This document shows, in pieces, positions 9,349 to 17,519 of a stretch of 64,000 bases of DNA. The stretch comes from Serratia sarumanii (GTDB lineage Bacteria > Pseudomonadota > Gammaproteobacteria > Enterobacterales > Enterobacteriaceae). Within the stretch, counting starts at the first letter, position 1; each line of letters starts with the position of its first letter. The stretch covers positions 992,001 to 1,056,000 of the forward strand of contig NZ_CP124750.1 of the NCBI RefSeq assembly GCF_029962605.1, written 5' to 3'. Made by a program: the position numbers and the translations under genes. The notes under the pieces are model-generated. The model was given only the letters and a program-made list of their open reading frames with translations. It was not told where the DNA came from and ran no database searches.

Positions 9349-10665
9349 GTGTTAGAACGTCTGTCGTGGAAGAGGCTGGCTCTGGAGCTGGCTCTTTTCT
9401 GTCTGCCCGCCTTACTGCTGGGGCTGATTTTCGGTTATCTGCCCTGGTTCCTGCTGGCCTCCGCTCTGGCGGCGCTGGTGTGGAATTTCTACAACCAGCT
9501 CAAACTCTCCCATTGGCTGTGGATCGACCGCAGTATGACACCGCCGCCCGGCCGCTGGAGCTGGGAGCCGCTGTTCTATGGCCTGTATCAGATGCAGCAG
9601 CGCAATCGCCGCCGCCGGCGCGAGCTGGCGTTGCTGATCAAGCGCTTTCGCAGCGGGGCCGAATCGCTGCCTGATGCGGTGGTGATGACCACCGTTGAAG
9701 GCAACATCTTCTGGTGCAATGGGCTGGCGCAGCATCTGCTCGGCTTTCGCTGGCCGGAAGACAACGGCCAGCACATCCTCAACCTGCTGCGTTATCCGGA
9801 ATTCAGCCACTATCTGCAACAGCAGGAGTTCTCACGCCCGCTGACGCTGCAGCTGAACAACGAACACTACGTCGAATTCCGCGTGATGCCCTATTCCGAA
9901 GGGCAGTTGCTGATGGTGGCGCGCGACGTCACCCAGATGCGCCAGCTGGAGGGGGCGCGGCGCAACTTCTTCGCCAACGTCAGCCATGAGCTGCGCACGC
10001 CGCTGACGGTGCTGCAGGGCTATCTGGAGATGATGGGCGACGAAGAGCAGGACGGTTCGCTGCGCAGCAAGGCGCTCGGCACCATGCAGGAGCAGACCCG
10101 CCGGATGGACGGGCTGGTCAAGCAGCTGCTGACGCTGTCGCGCATCGAGGCGGCGCCCAATGTCGACATGAACGAGCGGGTGGATATCCCGCTGATGCTG
10201 CGGGTGTTGCAGCGCGAGGCGCAGTCGCTGAGCGGCGGCAATCACGAGATCACTTTCCGGGTGAACGAACAGCTCAACGTGTTCGGCAATGAAGACCAGT
10301 TGCGCAGCGCGGTGTCTAACCTGGTGTACAACGCGGTCAACCACACGCCGAAGGGCACCCATATCGAAGTGAGCTGGCAGCAGACGGCGCACGGCGCGCA
10401 GTTCCAGGTCAGCGACAACGGGCCGGGCATCGCCGCCGAACACCTGCCGCGCCTGACCGAGCGTTTTTACCGCGTCGACAAGGCCCGTTCGCGCCAGACC
10501 GGCGGCAGCGGGCTGGGGCTGGCGATCGTTAAACATGCGCTCAGCCATCACGACGCGCGGCTGGAGATCCTCAGCGAGCCGGGGATCGGCACCCGCTTTA
10601 TCTTTACCTTACCCAACCGGTTGATTGTTCCCGCCGCTTTATCAGAGAATGCGGTGAAAAATTAA
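9349..10665 (+). CDS. phoR: phosphate regulon sensor kinase PhoR
   Basis: The 438-residue protein starts at GTG ([10 protein letters not shown]), like the PhoR family. Two N-terminal membrane helices span about 10-50 with no large periplasmic domain. A charged linker and a PAS domain (about 97-190) follow. The DHp box [14 protein letters not shown] contains His213, and the catalytic ATPase domain has N, G1 (DNGPGI) and G2 ([12 protein letters not shown]) motifs. PhoR phosphorylates PhoB when the Pst transporter/PhoU signal reports low phosphate. It lies 24 bases after phoB. Confidence 0.98.
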   Translation: MLERLSWKRLALELALFCLPALLLGLIFGYLPWFLLASALAALVWNFYNQLKLSHWLWIDRSMTPPPGRWSWEPLFYGLYQMQQRNRRRRRELALLIKRFRSGAESLPDAVVMTTVEGNIFWCNGLAQHLLGFRWPEDNGQHILNLLRYPEFSHYLQQQEFSRPLTLQLNNEHYVEFRVMPYSEGQLLMVARDVTQMRQLEGARRNFFANVSHELRTPLTVLQGYLEMMGDEEQDGSLRSKALGTMQEQTRRMDGLVKQLLTLSRIEAAPNVDMNERVDIPLMLRVLQREAQSLSGGNHEITFRVNEQLNVFGNEDQLRSAVSNLVYNAVNHTPKGTHIEVSWQQTAHGAQFQVSDNGPGIAAEHLPRLTERFYRVDKARSRQTGGSGLGLAIVKHALSHHDARLEILSEPGIGTRFIFTLPNRLIVPAALSENAVKN

Positions 10666-10679
10666 CGCGAGACACCGGT

Positions 10680-11642
10680 ATGACCCGAATAACCCGAGGG
10701 CTGTTGCTTTGCCTGGCGCTGCTGGCCGGACGCGGCGCGCTGGCGCAGCCCGACGGCATGCTGGCGGGCAACCTGTCCAGCGTCGGTTCCGATACTTTGG
10801 CGAATCTGATGGCGCTGTGGGCGCAGGATTTCAGCCGGCATTATCCCAACGTTAACCTGCAGATCCAGGCCGCCGGCTCGTCGACCGCGCCGACCGCGTT
10901 GGCGGCGGGCGCTGCGCAGCTGGGCCCGATGAGCCGGCCGATGAAGGCGGCCGAGGTTTCGGCGTTCGAACACCGTTACGGCTATGCGCCGCTGGCGGTG
11001 CCGGTGGCGGTGGATGCGCTGGTGGTGTTGGTGCATCAGGACAACCCGCTGCGCGGCCTCAATCTGCAGCAGCTCGATCGCATTTTCTCCGCCACCCGGC
11101 GCTGCGGTGAAAGCAAGCCGCTGACGCGTTGGGGCGAGCTGGGGCTGAGCGGCGACTGGGCGACGCGCTCGCTGCAGCGCTTCGGCCGCAACTCGGCGTC
11201 CGGCACCTACGGCTATTTCAAACTGCGCGCGCTGTGCGGCGGCGATTTTATGCCGCGCGTCAATGAGCTGCCCGGTTCGGCCTCGGTGGTGCAGGCGGTG
11301 GCCGGTTCGCTCAACGGCATCGGCTACGCCAGCATCGGTTTTCGCGCCAGCGGCGTGCGGCTGCTGCCGTTGGCGGAATCGGGAGAGGACTATGTCGCGC
11401 CTACCGCCGCCAACGTGCGCAACGATCGCTACCCGCTGTCGCGCTATCTCTATATCTACATCAACAAAGCCCCCAATCAACCGCTGGAGCCGCTGACCGC
11501 CGCGTTCCTCGATCGCGTGCTGTCGAACGCAGGGCAGAGCCTGGTCAATCACGACGGCTATCTGCCGCTGCCGCCGGGCGCCCTGCAGAGGACCCGCCAG
11601 GCGCTCGGGCTGCAGCCGCTCGCGGCGGCCACGGTGCAATAA
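10680..11642 (+). CDS. PstS-family periplasmic phosphate-binding protein
   Basis: The 320-residue protein has a signal peptide ([22 protein letters not shown], cleavage after about residue 22). The mature part has the phosphate-binding-protein fold: [41 protein letters not shown], then [13 protein letters not shown] and [10 protein letters not shown]. The SSTAP and NSASGTYG segments are where PstS proteins bind phosphate. Two cysteines (in TRRCGES and RALCGGD) could form a disulfide. It lies 14 bases after phoR, so it should be co-transcribed from the Pho box. No pstCAB genes are here. E. coli lacks a gene at this position. Confidence 0.85.
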   Translation: MTRITRGLLLCLALLAGRGALAQPDGMLAGNLSSVGSDTLANLMALWAQDFSRHYPNVNLQIQAAGSSTAPTALAAGAAQLGPMSRPMKAAEVSAFEHRYGYAPLAVPVAVDALVVLVHQDNPLRGLNLQQLDRIFSATRRCGESKPLTRWGELGLSGDWATRSLQRFGRNSASGTYGYFKLRALCGGDFMPRVNELPGSASVVQAVAGSLNGIGYASIGFRASGVRLLPLAESGEDYVAPTAANVRNDRYPLSRYLYIYINKAPNQPLEPLTAAFLDRVLSNAGQSLVNHDGYLPLPPGALQRTRQALGLQPLAAATVQ

Positions 11643-11648
11643 GCGACA

Positions 11649-11675
11649 AAAAGCGGCGTAATTTTCGCCTTTTTT
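11649..11675 (+). terminator. possible terminator of phoBR operon
   Basis: A short GGCG/CGCC stem (11655-11658, 11666-11669) with an AT-rich loop, flanked by A and followed by six T, just after the pstS-like stop. Confidence 0.5.
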
Positions 11676-11693
11676 AACGGCCAAACGGAGCTT

Positions 11694-11746
11694 ATACCAC
11701 GCGAAAACCGGGCATTTATTGGCGTTTTCGCGCGGTAAAGTGGTAT
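11694..11746. repeat. interrupted inverted repeat upstream of brnQ
   Basis: ATACCACGCGAAAAC (11694-11708) is matched by GTTTTCGC (11724-11731) and GTGGTAT (11740-11746), with an eight-base insertion on the 3' arm. A second small palindrome TTCACGTTTCGTGAA follows at 11751-11765. Either may be an operator or RNA structure; no regulator is recognisable. Confidence 0.5.
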
Positions 11747-11819
11747 ATGTTTCACGTTTCGTGAATCCATTGTTCAAAAATGATACAAATCATGTAGTGT
11801 ATATTTATTGATAGCCAAT

Positions 11820-11909
11820 ATGATCGACTGGTGGCTAAAGTTTATATGGTTGATAGCTCTGCTTTTCGCCGTGCGTCTTGCCTTGAAGCGCTATAAACGT
11901 TTACCTTAG
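11820..11909 (+). CDS. possible 29-residue single-pass membrane peptide
   Basis: In the 484-bp gap between the pstS-like gene and brnQ an ATG opens a 29-codon frame ending in TAG. The peptide starts MIDWWLKF, has a hydrophobic middle (IWLIALLFAV) and a basic end (KRYKRLP), the layout of a small inner-membrane protein obeying the positive-inside rule. Against it, there is no Shine-Dalgarno before the ATG and the region is AT-rich, so it could be chance. I know no named family for it. The rest of the gap, apart from the hairpins and upstream frame listed separately, shows nothing recognisable. Confidence 0.3.
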   Translation: MIDWWLKFIWLIALLFAVRLALKRYKRLP

Positions 11910-12019
11910 CCCTCGTTGTCGGATTAAACCTCCATTTTTATAACTCCTAAAATTTTGCCCATCTTCATGAGCGGCCACTTTCGAATAGGGACATAAACGC
12001 CGGATCGACTGCGTTTAGG

Positions 12020-12130
12020 ATGCTTATTTGGCGCTGCGACGATCGGGCATGCCGGCAACCGGTGGGGCGTCACGCCACCACGCTATCGGACAATTTTTTT
12101 CATTTGAACAGGCAACACGACATCGTATGA
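12020..12130 (+). CDS. 36-codon open frame coupled to the brnQ start
   Basis: An ATG at 12020 opens a 36-codon frame whose TGA overlaps the brnQ ATG (ATGA at 12127-12130). brnQ itself has no good ribosome-binding site: the nearest AGG is 14 bases upstream. Ribosomes finishing this frame could therefore restart on brnQ. The frame has no good Shine-Dalgarno of its own and is not rich in Leu, Ile or Val, so a classic attenuation peptide is unlikely. Confidence 0.2.
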   Translation: MLIWRCDDRACRQPVGRHATTLSDNFFHLNRQHDIV

Positions 12131-13443
12131 GTCATCGTTTAACGTCAAAAGATATCCTGGCACTGGGCTTCATGACCTTTGCCTTATTCGTTGGGGCCGG
12201 GAACATCATCTTCCCGCCGATGGTCGGCTTGCAGTCCGGTGAACACGTCTGGATCGCGGCGCTGGGCTTCCTGATCACCGCCGTCGGTCTGCCGGTCATC
12301 ACCGTTATCGCGCTGGCGCGCGTCGGCGGCGGCATCGACGCCCTCAGTTCGCCGATCGGCCGCGGCGCCGGCCTGCTGCTGGCGACCGTCTGCTACCTGG
12401 CCGTCGGCCCGCTGTTCGCCACGCCGCGCACCGCCACCGTGTCCTTTGAAGTGGGCATCGCCCCGCTGACCGGCGACGGCGCCATGCCGCTGTTCATCTA
12501 TAGCCTGGTGTACTTCGCGCTGGTGATCGGCATCTCCCTGTATCCGGGCCGCCTGCTCGACACCGTCGGCCATGTGCTGGCGCCGCTGAAGATTGTGGCG
12601 TTAGGCGTACTGGGCATCGCCGCGCTGCTGTGGCCTGCCGGCGCGCCGATTCCGGCGACGGCGGCTTACCAGAGCGTGCCTTTCTCTTCCGGCTTCGTTA
12701 ACGGCTACCTGACCATGGATACGCTGGGCGCGCTGGTATTCGGCATCGTTATCGTCAACGCGGCGCGCTCGCGCGGCGTGAAAGACGCCGGTCTGTTGAC
12801 CCGCTACACCATTCTGGCCGGTTTGATCGCCGGCGTGGGCCTGACGCTGGTTTACCTGAGCCTGTTCAAGCTGGGCTCCGGCAGCGGCGCGCTGGTGCCG
12901 GACGCCACCAACGGCGCGGTGATCCTGCACGCTTACGTTCAGAACACCTTCGGCGGCCTGGGCAGCTTCTTCCTGGCGGCGCTGATCTTCATCGCCTGTA
13001 TGGTGACCGCGGTAGGCCTGACCTGCGCCTGCGCCGAGTTCTTCGCGCAATACCTGCCGTTCTCGTACAAGACGCTGGTGTTTATTCTGGGCCTGTTCTC
13101 GATGGTGGTGTCCAACCTCGGCCTGAGCCACCTGATCCAGATCTCCATTCCGGTGCTGACCGCGATTTACCCGCCGTGCATCGTGCTGGTGGTGCTGAGC
13201 TTCACCCTGCGTTGGTGGCACAGCGCGCCGCGCATCATCGCGCCGGTGATGCTTGTCAGCCTGTTGTTTGGTATCCTTGACGCGGTGAAAGCCTCCAGTT
13301 TCCAGCAGCTGCTGCCGGCCTGGACCACTCACCTGCCGCTGGCGGAGCAGGGGTTGGCATGGTTGCCGCCTTCGCTGCTGATGCTGGTGCTGGTCGCGAT
13401 TTATGATCGGGTGTGCACGCGTTCCCAAGTGACCGCGCACTGA
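12127..13443 (+). CDS. brnQ: branched-chain amino acid:cation symporter BrnQ
   Basis: The 438-residue protein begins [25 protein letters not shown] and aligns with E. coli BrnQ (439) along its full length. It has about 12 hydrophobic segments and family blocks such as [30 protein letters not shown] and [16 protein letters not shown]-family carriers import leucine, isoleucine and valine with Na+ or H+ across the inner membrane. The start at 12127 matches the family; 33 further in-frame upstream codons are unlike BrnQ and are rejected. It ends in a strong terminator, so it is separate from proY. Confidence 0.97.
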   Translation: MSHRLTSKDILALGFMTFALFVGAGNIIFPPMVGLQSGEHVWIAALGFLITAVGLPVITVIALARVGGGIDALSSPIGRGAGLLLATVCYLAVGPLFATPRTATVSFEVGIAPLTGDGAMPLFIYSLVYFALVIGISLYPGRLLDTVGHVLAPLKIVALGVLGIAALLWPAGAPIPATAAYQSVPFSSGFVNGYLTMDTLGALVFGIVIVNAARSRGVKDAGLLTRYTILAGLIAGVGLTLVYLSLFKLGSGSGALVPDATNGAVILHAYVQNTFGGLGSFFLAALIFIACMVTAVGLTCACAEFFAQYLPFSYKTLVFILGLFSMVVSNLGLSHLIQISIPVLTAIYPPCIVLVVLSFTLRWWHSAPRIIAPVMLVSLLFGILDAVKASSFQQLLPAWTTHLPLAEQGLAWLPPSLLMLVLVAIYDRVCTRSQVTAH

Positions 13444-13465
13444 TAATCCCCCGGCTTAATCCAGG

Positions 13466-13492
13466 GCCACGGACATGTCCGTGGCTTTTTTA
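13466..13492 (+). terminator. brnQ terminator
   Basis: The stem GCCACGGAC/GTCCGTGGC is followed by six T, a clear intrinsic terminator 23 bases after the brnQ stop. Confidence 0.9.
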
Positions 13493-13516
13493 CGTTTAAA
13501 ACTATGGGTCATTTTC

Positions 13517-14923
13517 ATGCAACAACAGTCACCCACCACTGCCCCCGACAATAAGCTGAAACGCGGCCTCAGTACGCGTCATATCCGCTTTATGGCGCTG
13601 GGATCGGCCATCGGCACCGGGTTGTTCTACGGCTCGGCGGACGCCATCAAAATGGCCGGCCCGAGCGTGCTGCTGGCTTACCTGATCGGCGGCATCGTGG
13701 CCTTTATCATCATGCGCGCCCTGGGGGAGATGTCGGTCAACAACCCGCAGGCCAGCTCGTTTTCCCGCTATGCGCAGGACTACCTCGGCCCGATGGCGGG
13801 TTACATCACCGGCTGGACCTACTGCTTTGAAATCCTGATCGTCGCCATCGCCGATGTGACCGCCTTCGGCATCTATATGGGGGTCTGGTTCCCGGAAGTG
13901 CCGCACTGGATCTGGGTGCTGAGCGTGGTGCTGATCATCGGCGCCATCAACCTGATGAGTGTCAAGGTGTTCGGCGAGCTGGAATTCTGGTTCTCGTTCT
14001 TCAAAGTCGCCACCATCATCATCATGATCGTGGCCGGCATCGGCATCATCATCTGGGGCATCGGCAACGGCGGGCAACCGACCGGCATTCATAACCTGTG
14101 GTCGAACGGCGGCTTCTTCAGCAACGGCTTTATCGGCATGATCCTGTCGCTGCAGCTGGTGATGTTCGCTTACGGCGGCATTGAAATCATCGGCATCACC
14201 GCCGGCGAAGCCAAAGATCCGAAAAAATCGATTCCGAAGGCCATCAACTCGGTGCCGTGGCGCATTCTGGTGTTCTACGTCGGCACGCTGTTCGTCATCA
14301 TGTCTATCTACCCGTGGAACCAGGTGGGCACCAACGGCAGCCCGTTCGTGCTGACCTTCCAGCATATGGGCATCACCGTGGCGGCAGGTATCCTCAACTT
14401 CGTGGTGATTACCGCTTCGCTGTCGGCGATCAACAGCGATGTGTTCGGCGTCGGCCGCATGCTGCACGGCATGGCCGAGCAGGGCCATGCGCCGAAGATG
14501 TTCAGCAAGGTGTCGAAACGCGGCATTCCCTGGGTGACGGTGGTGGTGATGATGCTGGCGCTGCTGCTGGCGGTATACCTCAACTACATCATGCCGGAGA
14601 GCGTGTTCCTGGTGATCGCGTCCCTGGCGACCTTCGCCACCGTGTGGGTGTGGATCATGATCCTGTTCTCCCAAATCGCCTTCCGCCGCAGCCTGAGCAA
14701 AGAACAGGTGAAGCAGCTGGCGTTCCCGCTGCGCGGTGGGGTGTTCACCTCGGTGGTGGCGATCGTGTTCCTGGTGTTCATCATCGGCCTGATCGGCTAC
14801 TTCCCGACCACGCGCGTCTCGCTGTACGCCGGCCTGGTCTGGGTGGTATTGCTGCTGGCGGGATACTGGTTCAAGATCAACCATCAGAAAAAACGCGCGC
14901 CGCTGGCGACGCAGCAAGACTAA
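13517..14923 (+). CDS. proY: proline-specific permease ProY
   Basis: This 468-residue APC-superfamily amino acid permease has [25 protein letters not shown] at its N-terminus, about 12 transmembrane helices and [19 protein letters not shown] in the middle. It is nearly colinear with E. coli ProY, a cryptic proline transporter. The N-terminus ([11 protein letters not shown]) is about ten residues longer than in E. coli. The ATG at 13517 is chosen because the upstream in-frame start lies inside the brnQ terminator; the Shine-Dalgarno is weak. Order brnQ-proY-malZ is as in E. coli, but four unrelated genes intervene before malZ. Confidence 0.95.
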   Translation: MQQQSPTTAPDNKLKRGLSTRHIRFMALGSAIGTGLFYGSADAIKMAGPSVLLAYLIGGIVAFIIMRALGEMSVNNPQASSFSRYAQDYLGPMAGYITGWTYCFEILIVAIADVTAFGIYMGVWFPEVPHWIWVLSVVLIIGAINLMSVKVFGELEFWFSFFKVATIIIMIVAGIGIIIWGIGNGGQPTGIHNLWSNGGFFSNGFIGMILSLQLVMFAYGGIEIIGITAGEAKDPKKSIPKAINSVPWRILVFYVGTLFVIMSIYPWNQVGTNGSPFVLTFQHMGITVAAGILNFVVITASLSAINSDVFGVGRMLHGMAEQGHAPKMFSKVSKRGIPWVTVVVMMLALLLAVYLNYIMPESVFLVIASLATFATVWVWIMILFSQIAFRRSLSKEQVKQLAFPLRGGVFTSVVAIVFLVFIIGLIGYFPTTRVSLYAGLVWVVLLLAGYWFKINHQKKRAPLATQQD

Positions 14924-14929
14924 ATGGAA

Positions 14930-14957
14930 AAACACCGGCCAAGGCCGGTGTTTTTTT
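14930..14957 (+). terminator. proY terminator
   Basis: ACACCGGCC and GGCCGGTGT form a 9-bp stem around AA, followed by seven T. Confidence 0.92.
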
Positions 14958-14968
14958 AGGAGCAGGCG

Positions 14969-15256
14969 TCAAGCGAAGTCCAGCTTGCGCAGTTTGGAAA
15001 CGTCGATGGACTGCCTGGCCTGCCACAGATCGTAAGCATCCTGCATGCCCATCCAAACCTGTTCGGAACTGCCTATCACGATGGACAGGCGGATGGCCAT
15101 TTCCGGCGAGATATCGGACTTTCCGCTAATCAGGCGTTGAACCGTGGAGGGCGCGACGTCCAGCGCTTTAGCCAGCGCGCGCGCGCTGAGATTCAGCGTT
15201 TCCATGGTTTCTTTGATCAACTCGCCAGGATGAGGGGGATTATGCATGCGGTTCAT
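14969..15256 (-). CDS. higA: HigA-family antitoxin
   Basis: This 95-residue protein carries an XRE helix-turn-helix: LSARALAKALDVAPSTVQRLISGKSDISPEMAIRLS region, about residues 22-60. It begins NPPHPGELIKETMETL, the typical HigA/VapA N-terminus. It is the antitoxin and DNA-binding repressor of a HigBA module. The toxin gene comes first, the characteristic higBA order, and the two overlap by one base (TAATG). An internal ATG at codon 4 (MHNPPHPGEL) is an alternative start. Confidence 0.92.
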   Translation of the reverse strand: MNRMHNPPHPGELIKETMETLNLSARALAKALDVAPSTVQRLISGKSDISPEMAIRLSIVIGSSEQVWMGMQDAYDLWQARQSIDVSKLRKLDFA

Positions 15257-15528
15257 TAGTGATAGTCCTCATAATTCACGATATAAACATCACCCTCGAC
15301 CAGCTCAAACGTGATACGCCAGTTGCCGGTTACGGACCATTGCCCGCTGCGAGCGCCCGTTAGCGGGTGCAAGAAGAAGCCAGGCAGATCTACGTCATCA
15401 ATCACTTTCGCCAGATCCAGCACGCTCAGCCGCAGCGCGATTTTCTTCGCCTGCTTGGCGTCGATACCCGCCGTTGAACCGGTTTCGAAAAACTTTTTGA
15501 GTCCCTTATGCTTGAAGCTTCTTATCAT
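15256..15528 (-). CDS. higB: HigB-family toxin (RelE/ParE fold)
   Basis: The 90-residue protein starts MIRSFKHKGLKKFF and contains LRLSVLDLAKVIDDVDLPGF, then GQWSVTGNWRITFELVEGDVYIV, the standard HigB/RelE-fold pattern ending in NYEDYH. HigB toxins cut mRNA on the ribosome and are held by HigA. Full length and in frame, so probably functional. It is first in the higBA operon, with its promoter embedded in an inverted repeat upstream. The module is inserted between proY and the ybdG-like gene. Confidence 0.92.
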   Translation of the reverse strand: MIRSFKHKGLKKFFETGSTAGIDAKQAKKIALRLSVLDLAKVIDDVDLPGFFLHPLTGARSGQWSVTGNWRITFELVEGDVYIVNYEDYH

Positions 15529-15546
15529 CCTGACGGCTCCATGAGT

Positions 15547-15590
15547 GTTGCGCTATACGCATCATAGCCAGGTGTTGCGTATGGCGCAAC
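15547..15590 (-). promoter_or_regulatory. higBA promoter inside an inverted-repeat operator
   Basis: GTTGCGCTATACGCA (15547-15561) and TGCGTATGGCGCAAC (15576-15590) match as inverted repeats at 14 of 15 positions. On the minus strand a -35 TTGCGC (15589-15584) and -10 TATGAT (15566-15561) with a 17-base spacer overlap both arms. Binding of HigA there would block the polymerase; this is inferred from known higBA autoregulation. Confidence 0.7.
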
Positions 15591-15613
15591 AAGATGGGGC
15601 GTTTTTTAACCTA

Positions 15614-15883
15614 TTATGCCGGGCGTTTGTCTTCCGCTTCATCCTCCCCGGCGACGCGCGCTTCGATACGCATGTCGCCGCCGTTAAGGCGTTCCTCCTC
15701 TTCCTCGCCGGCGCAGCGCGCCAGCACCTCGCGAATGTCTTGCATATTGCTGCTCAGGGCGCTCAGCGAAGGTTGCAGGTTGCGGGGCATGCGGCTTTCG
15801 TCCAGCGAAGCGCTGTGCAGGCAGCCGATAAACAGCAGGGTGGCCATCAAGGTAAACAGCCGGTGACGTAAGCGTTTCAGCAA
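15614..15883 (-). CDS. small predicted lipoprotein, unknown function
   Basis: From a TTG start at 15883 the frame encodes 89 residues beginning KRLRHR after the start, then a hydrophobic stretch and the lipobox LFIGC. This would give a lipid-modified cysteine at about residue 19-20. The rest is polar and acidic (SLSALSSNMQDIREVL, EEEEERL, EDEAEDKRP). The TTG is preferred because AGAGGGA lies about 7-8 bases upstream and it yields a clean signal peptide. The frame stays open upstream to an ATG at 15985, which would bury the signal. I do not recognise a family. It lies between the higBA operator and ybdG. Confidence 0.5.
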   Translation of the reverse strand: MLKRLRHRLFTLMATLLFIGCLHSASLDESRMPRNLQPSLSALSSNMQDIREVLARCAGEEEEERLNGGDMRIEARVAGEDEAEDKRPA

Positions 15884-16015
15884 GGGCTTTCCCTCTCGGT
15901 GGTGAAGATGATGGCGCATTAACGCCGTTTTCACCGGGGAAAAGAAGGGGATGGAGATATCTGCTGGCAATTGAAAGAACATCATTACCAGCAGACACAG
16001 TTACGTCAGCCGATG

Positions 16016-17272
16016 TCAGGAAGCGTTGGCGTTTTGTAGCAGCATGCCGCGCAGGTCATTACCGGTTGGCGTTTGATGCACGCGCAGGCCGAACTCGTCG
16101 ATCACCGCCAGGATATGGTCGAAAATATCCGCCTGAATGCTTTCATACTCCGCCCAGACCGTGGTGTTGGTGAAGGCGTAGATTTCCAGCGGCAGGCCTT
16201 CCGGCGTCGGCGCCAGCTGGCGCACCATCAGCGTCATGTTCTGGTGAATGCGCGGGTGAGCGCGCAGGTAGGCTTCCAGATAGGCGCGCAGCGTGCCGAG
16301 GTTGGTCAGGCGGCGGCCGTTGAGCGGCGAGGCCAGATCGATGGCAATCTCCTGATTGTGCCGGCTCAGCTCCTGGGTTTTATCGTTCAGGTAGCTGTGC
16401 AGCAGCGGGTTGCGCTGCAGGCGGCGCTGTTCCTCTTCCGACAGGAAGTGCACGCTGCCGGTGTCGATATTCAGGCTGCGCTTGATGCGGCGCCCGCCGG
16501 ATTCCGACATCGAACGCCAGTTTTTGAACGAGTCGGAGATCAGCGCGTAGGTGGGAATGGTGGTGACGGTGTTGTCCCAGTTACGCACTTTGACCGTGGT
16601 CAGGCCGATGTCGGTGACCGCGCCGTCGGCGCCGTATTTCGGCATTTCCAGCCAGTCGCCGATCTTCAGCATATCGTTGGCGGAGAGCTGGATGCCGGCC
16701 ACCAGGCCGAGGATCGGATCCTTGAACACCAACATCAGGACCGCGGTCATGGCGCCCAGGCCGCTGAGCAGCAGCAGCGGCGATTTGCCCATCAGCAGCG
16801 AGACGATCATGATGCCGATCAGGATCGCCGCCACCAGTTTCAGGCCCTGGAAAATGCCGCGCAGCGGCAGCTGATTGGAGATCGGGCTTTGGCGCAGCAG
16901 CGCCAGCAGCGTATCCAGCAGCGAGAACAGCGACAGCAGGGTGAAGGCGAGGATCCACACCTGCGCGGCGGTGACGATCACCGCCTGGGTCTGGCTGCCG
17001 CTCTGTAACCACAGCGTCGCCTGGATGCTGATGATCACCCCTTGCAGCAGCAGCGCCACGCGCTGGAACAGTTTGTATTGGGTGATGGCCTGTTGCCAGA
17101 CGCGCTGCGATTGCTGGCCGCGGCGCTGAAGGGCGGCCAGCACCACCCGGTGCAGCACCAGGTGGATCGCGACCGAGATCAGGACAATCAACCCCAATAC
17201 CATCAACAGCGACATCACTCCGCCGAATTCAAAACCAAACTGTTCCAGCCAGCGCGTTATCTGTTGTTGCAT
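16016..17272 (-). CDS. ybdG: YbdG-type mechanosensitive channel
   Basis: This 418-residue MscS-family inner-membrane protein has five N-terminal transmembrane helices (about 15-175) and the MscS pore/beta core [44 protein letters not shown]. The soluble part contains [19 protein letters not shown] and ends [14 protein letters not shown]...[11 protein letters not shown]. It is close to E. coli YbdG (415), a miniconductance channel gated by mild hypo-osmotic stress. In E. coli ybdG is elsewhere, so its place beside malZ is a difference in gene order. It is divergent from malZ. Confidence 0.93.
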   Translation of the reverse strand: MQQQITRWLEQFGFEFGGVMSLLMVLGLIVLISVAIHLVLHRVVLAALQRRGQQSQRVWQQAITQYKLFQRVALLLQGVIISIQATLWLQSGSQTQAVIVTAAQVWILAFTLLSLFSLLDTLLALLRQSPISNQLPLRGIFQGLKLVAAILIGIMIVSLLMGKSPLLLLSGLGAMTAVLMLVFKDPILGLVAGIQLSANDMLKIGDWLEMPKYGADGAVTDIGLTTVKVRNWDNTVTTIPTYALISDSFKNWRSMSESGGRRIKRSLNIDTGSVHFLSEEEQRRLQRNPLLHSYLNDKTQELSRHNQEIAIDLASPLNGRRLTNLGTLRAYLEAYLRAHPRIHQNMTLMVRQLAPTPEGLPLEIYAFTNTTVWAEYESIQADIFDHILAVIDEFGLRVHQTPTGNDLRGMLLQNANAS

Positions 17273-17409
17273 TACCGCTCCTTAAAAAATGCGCAAAAAA
17301 TATCCTGTAAACTTAAAACGCGTTAGCCTAAGGGGTAACGTGCAGGATTTGTACCTGTTTACCTTTTTTTACATCGGGTTAGCGTTATTTTTCGGTCTCC
17401 GCCCCCCGG

Positions 17410-17446
17410 CTCATCCCCGGGTTTTGCGGCCAGAGAGGAGGGGGAG
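17410..17446. promoter_or_regulatory. candidate MalT boxes upstream of malZ
   Basis: CTCATCCCC at 17410-17418 is, on the minus strand, GGGGATGAG, matching the MalT box GGGGA(T/G)GAGG. A second G-rich site GGGGGAG (17440-17446) lies on the plus strand. E. coli malZ belongs to the MalT regulon, so these could serve it. The second site is weak. Confidence 0.4.
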
Positions 17447-17519
17447 TTGCACTTAACGTGGCATTGTTCGCTTCTTGAAGAACGCCGTCGATTTCGTTTG
17501 GTACAGCAGGAGAAACAGT

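Noticed and set aside
12028..12126. N-terminal extension of BrnQ by 33 codons
   Set aside because: The extension has no similarity to BrnQ proteins; the family start is at 12127.
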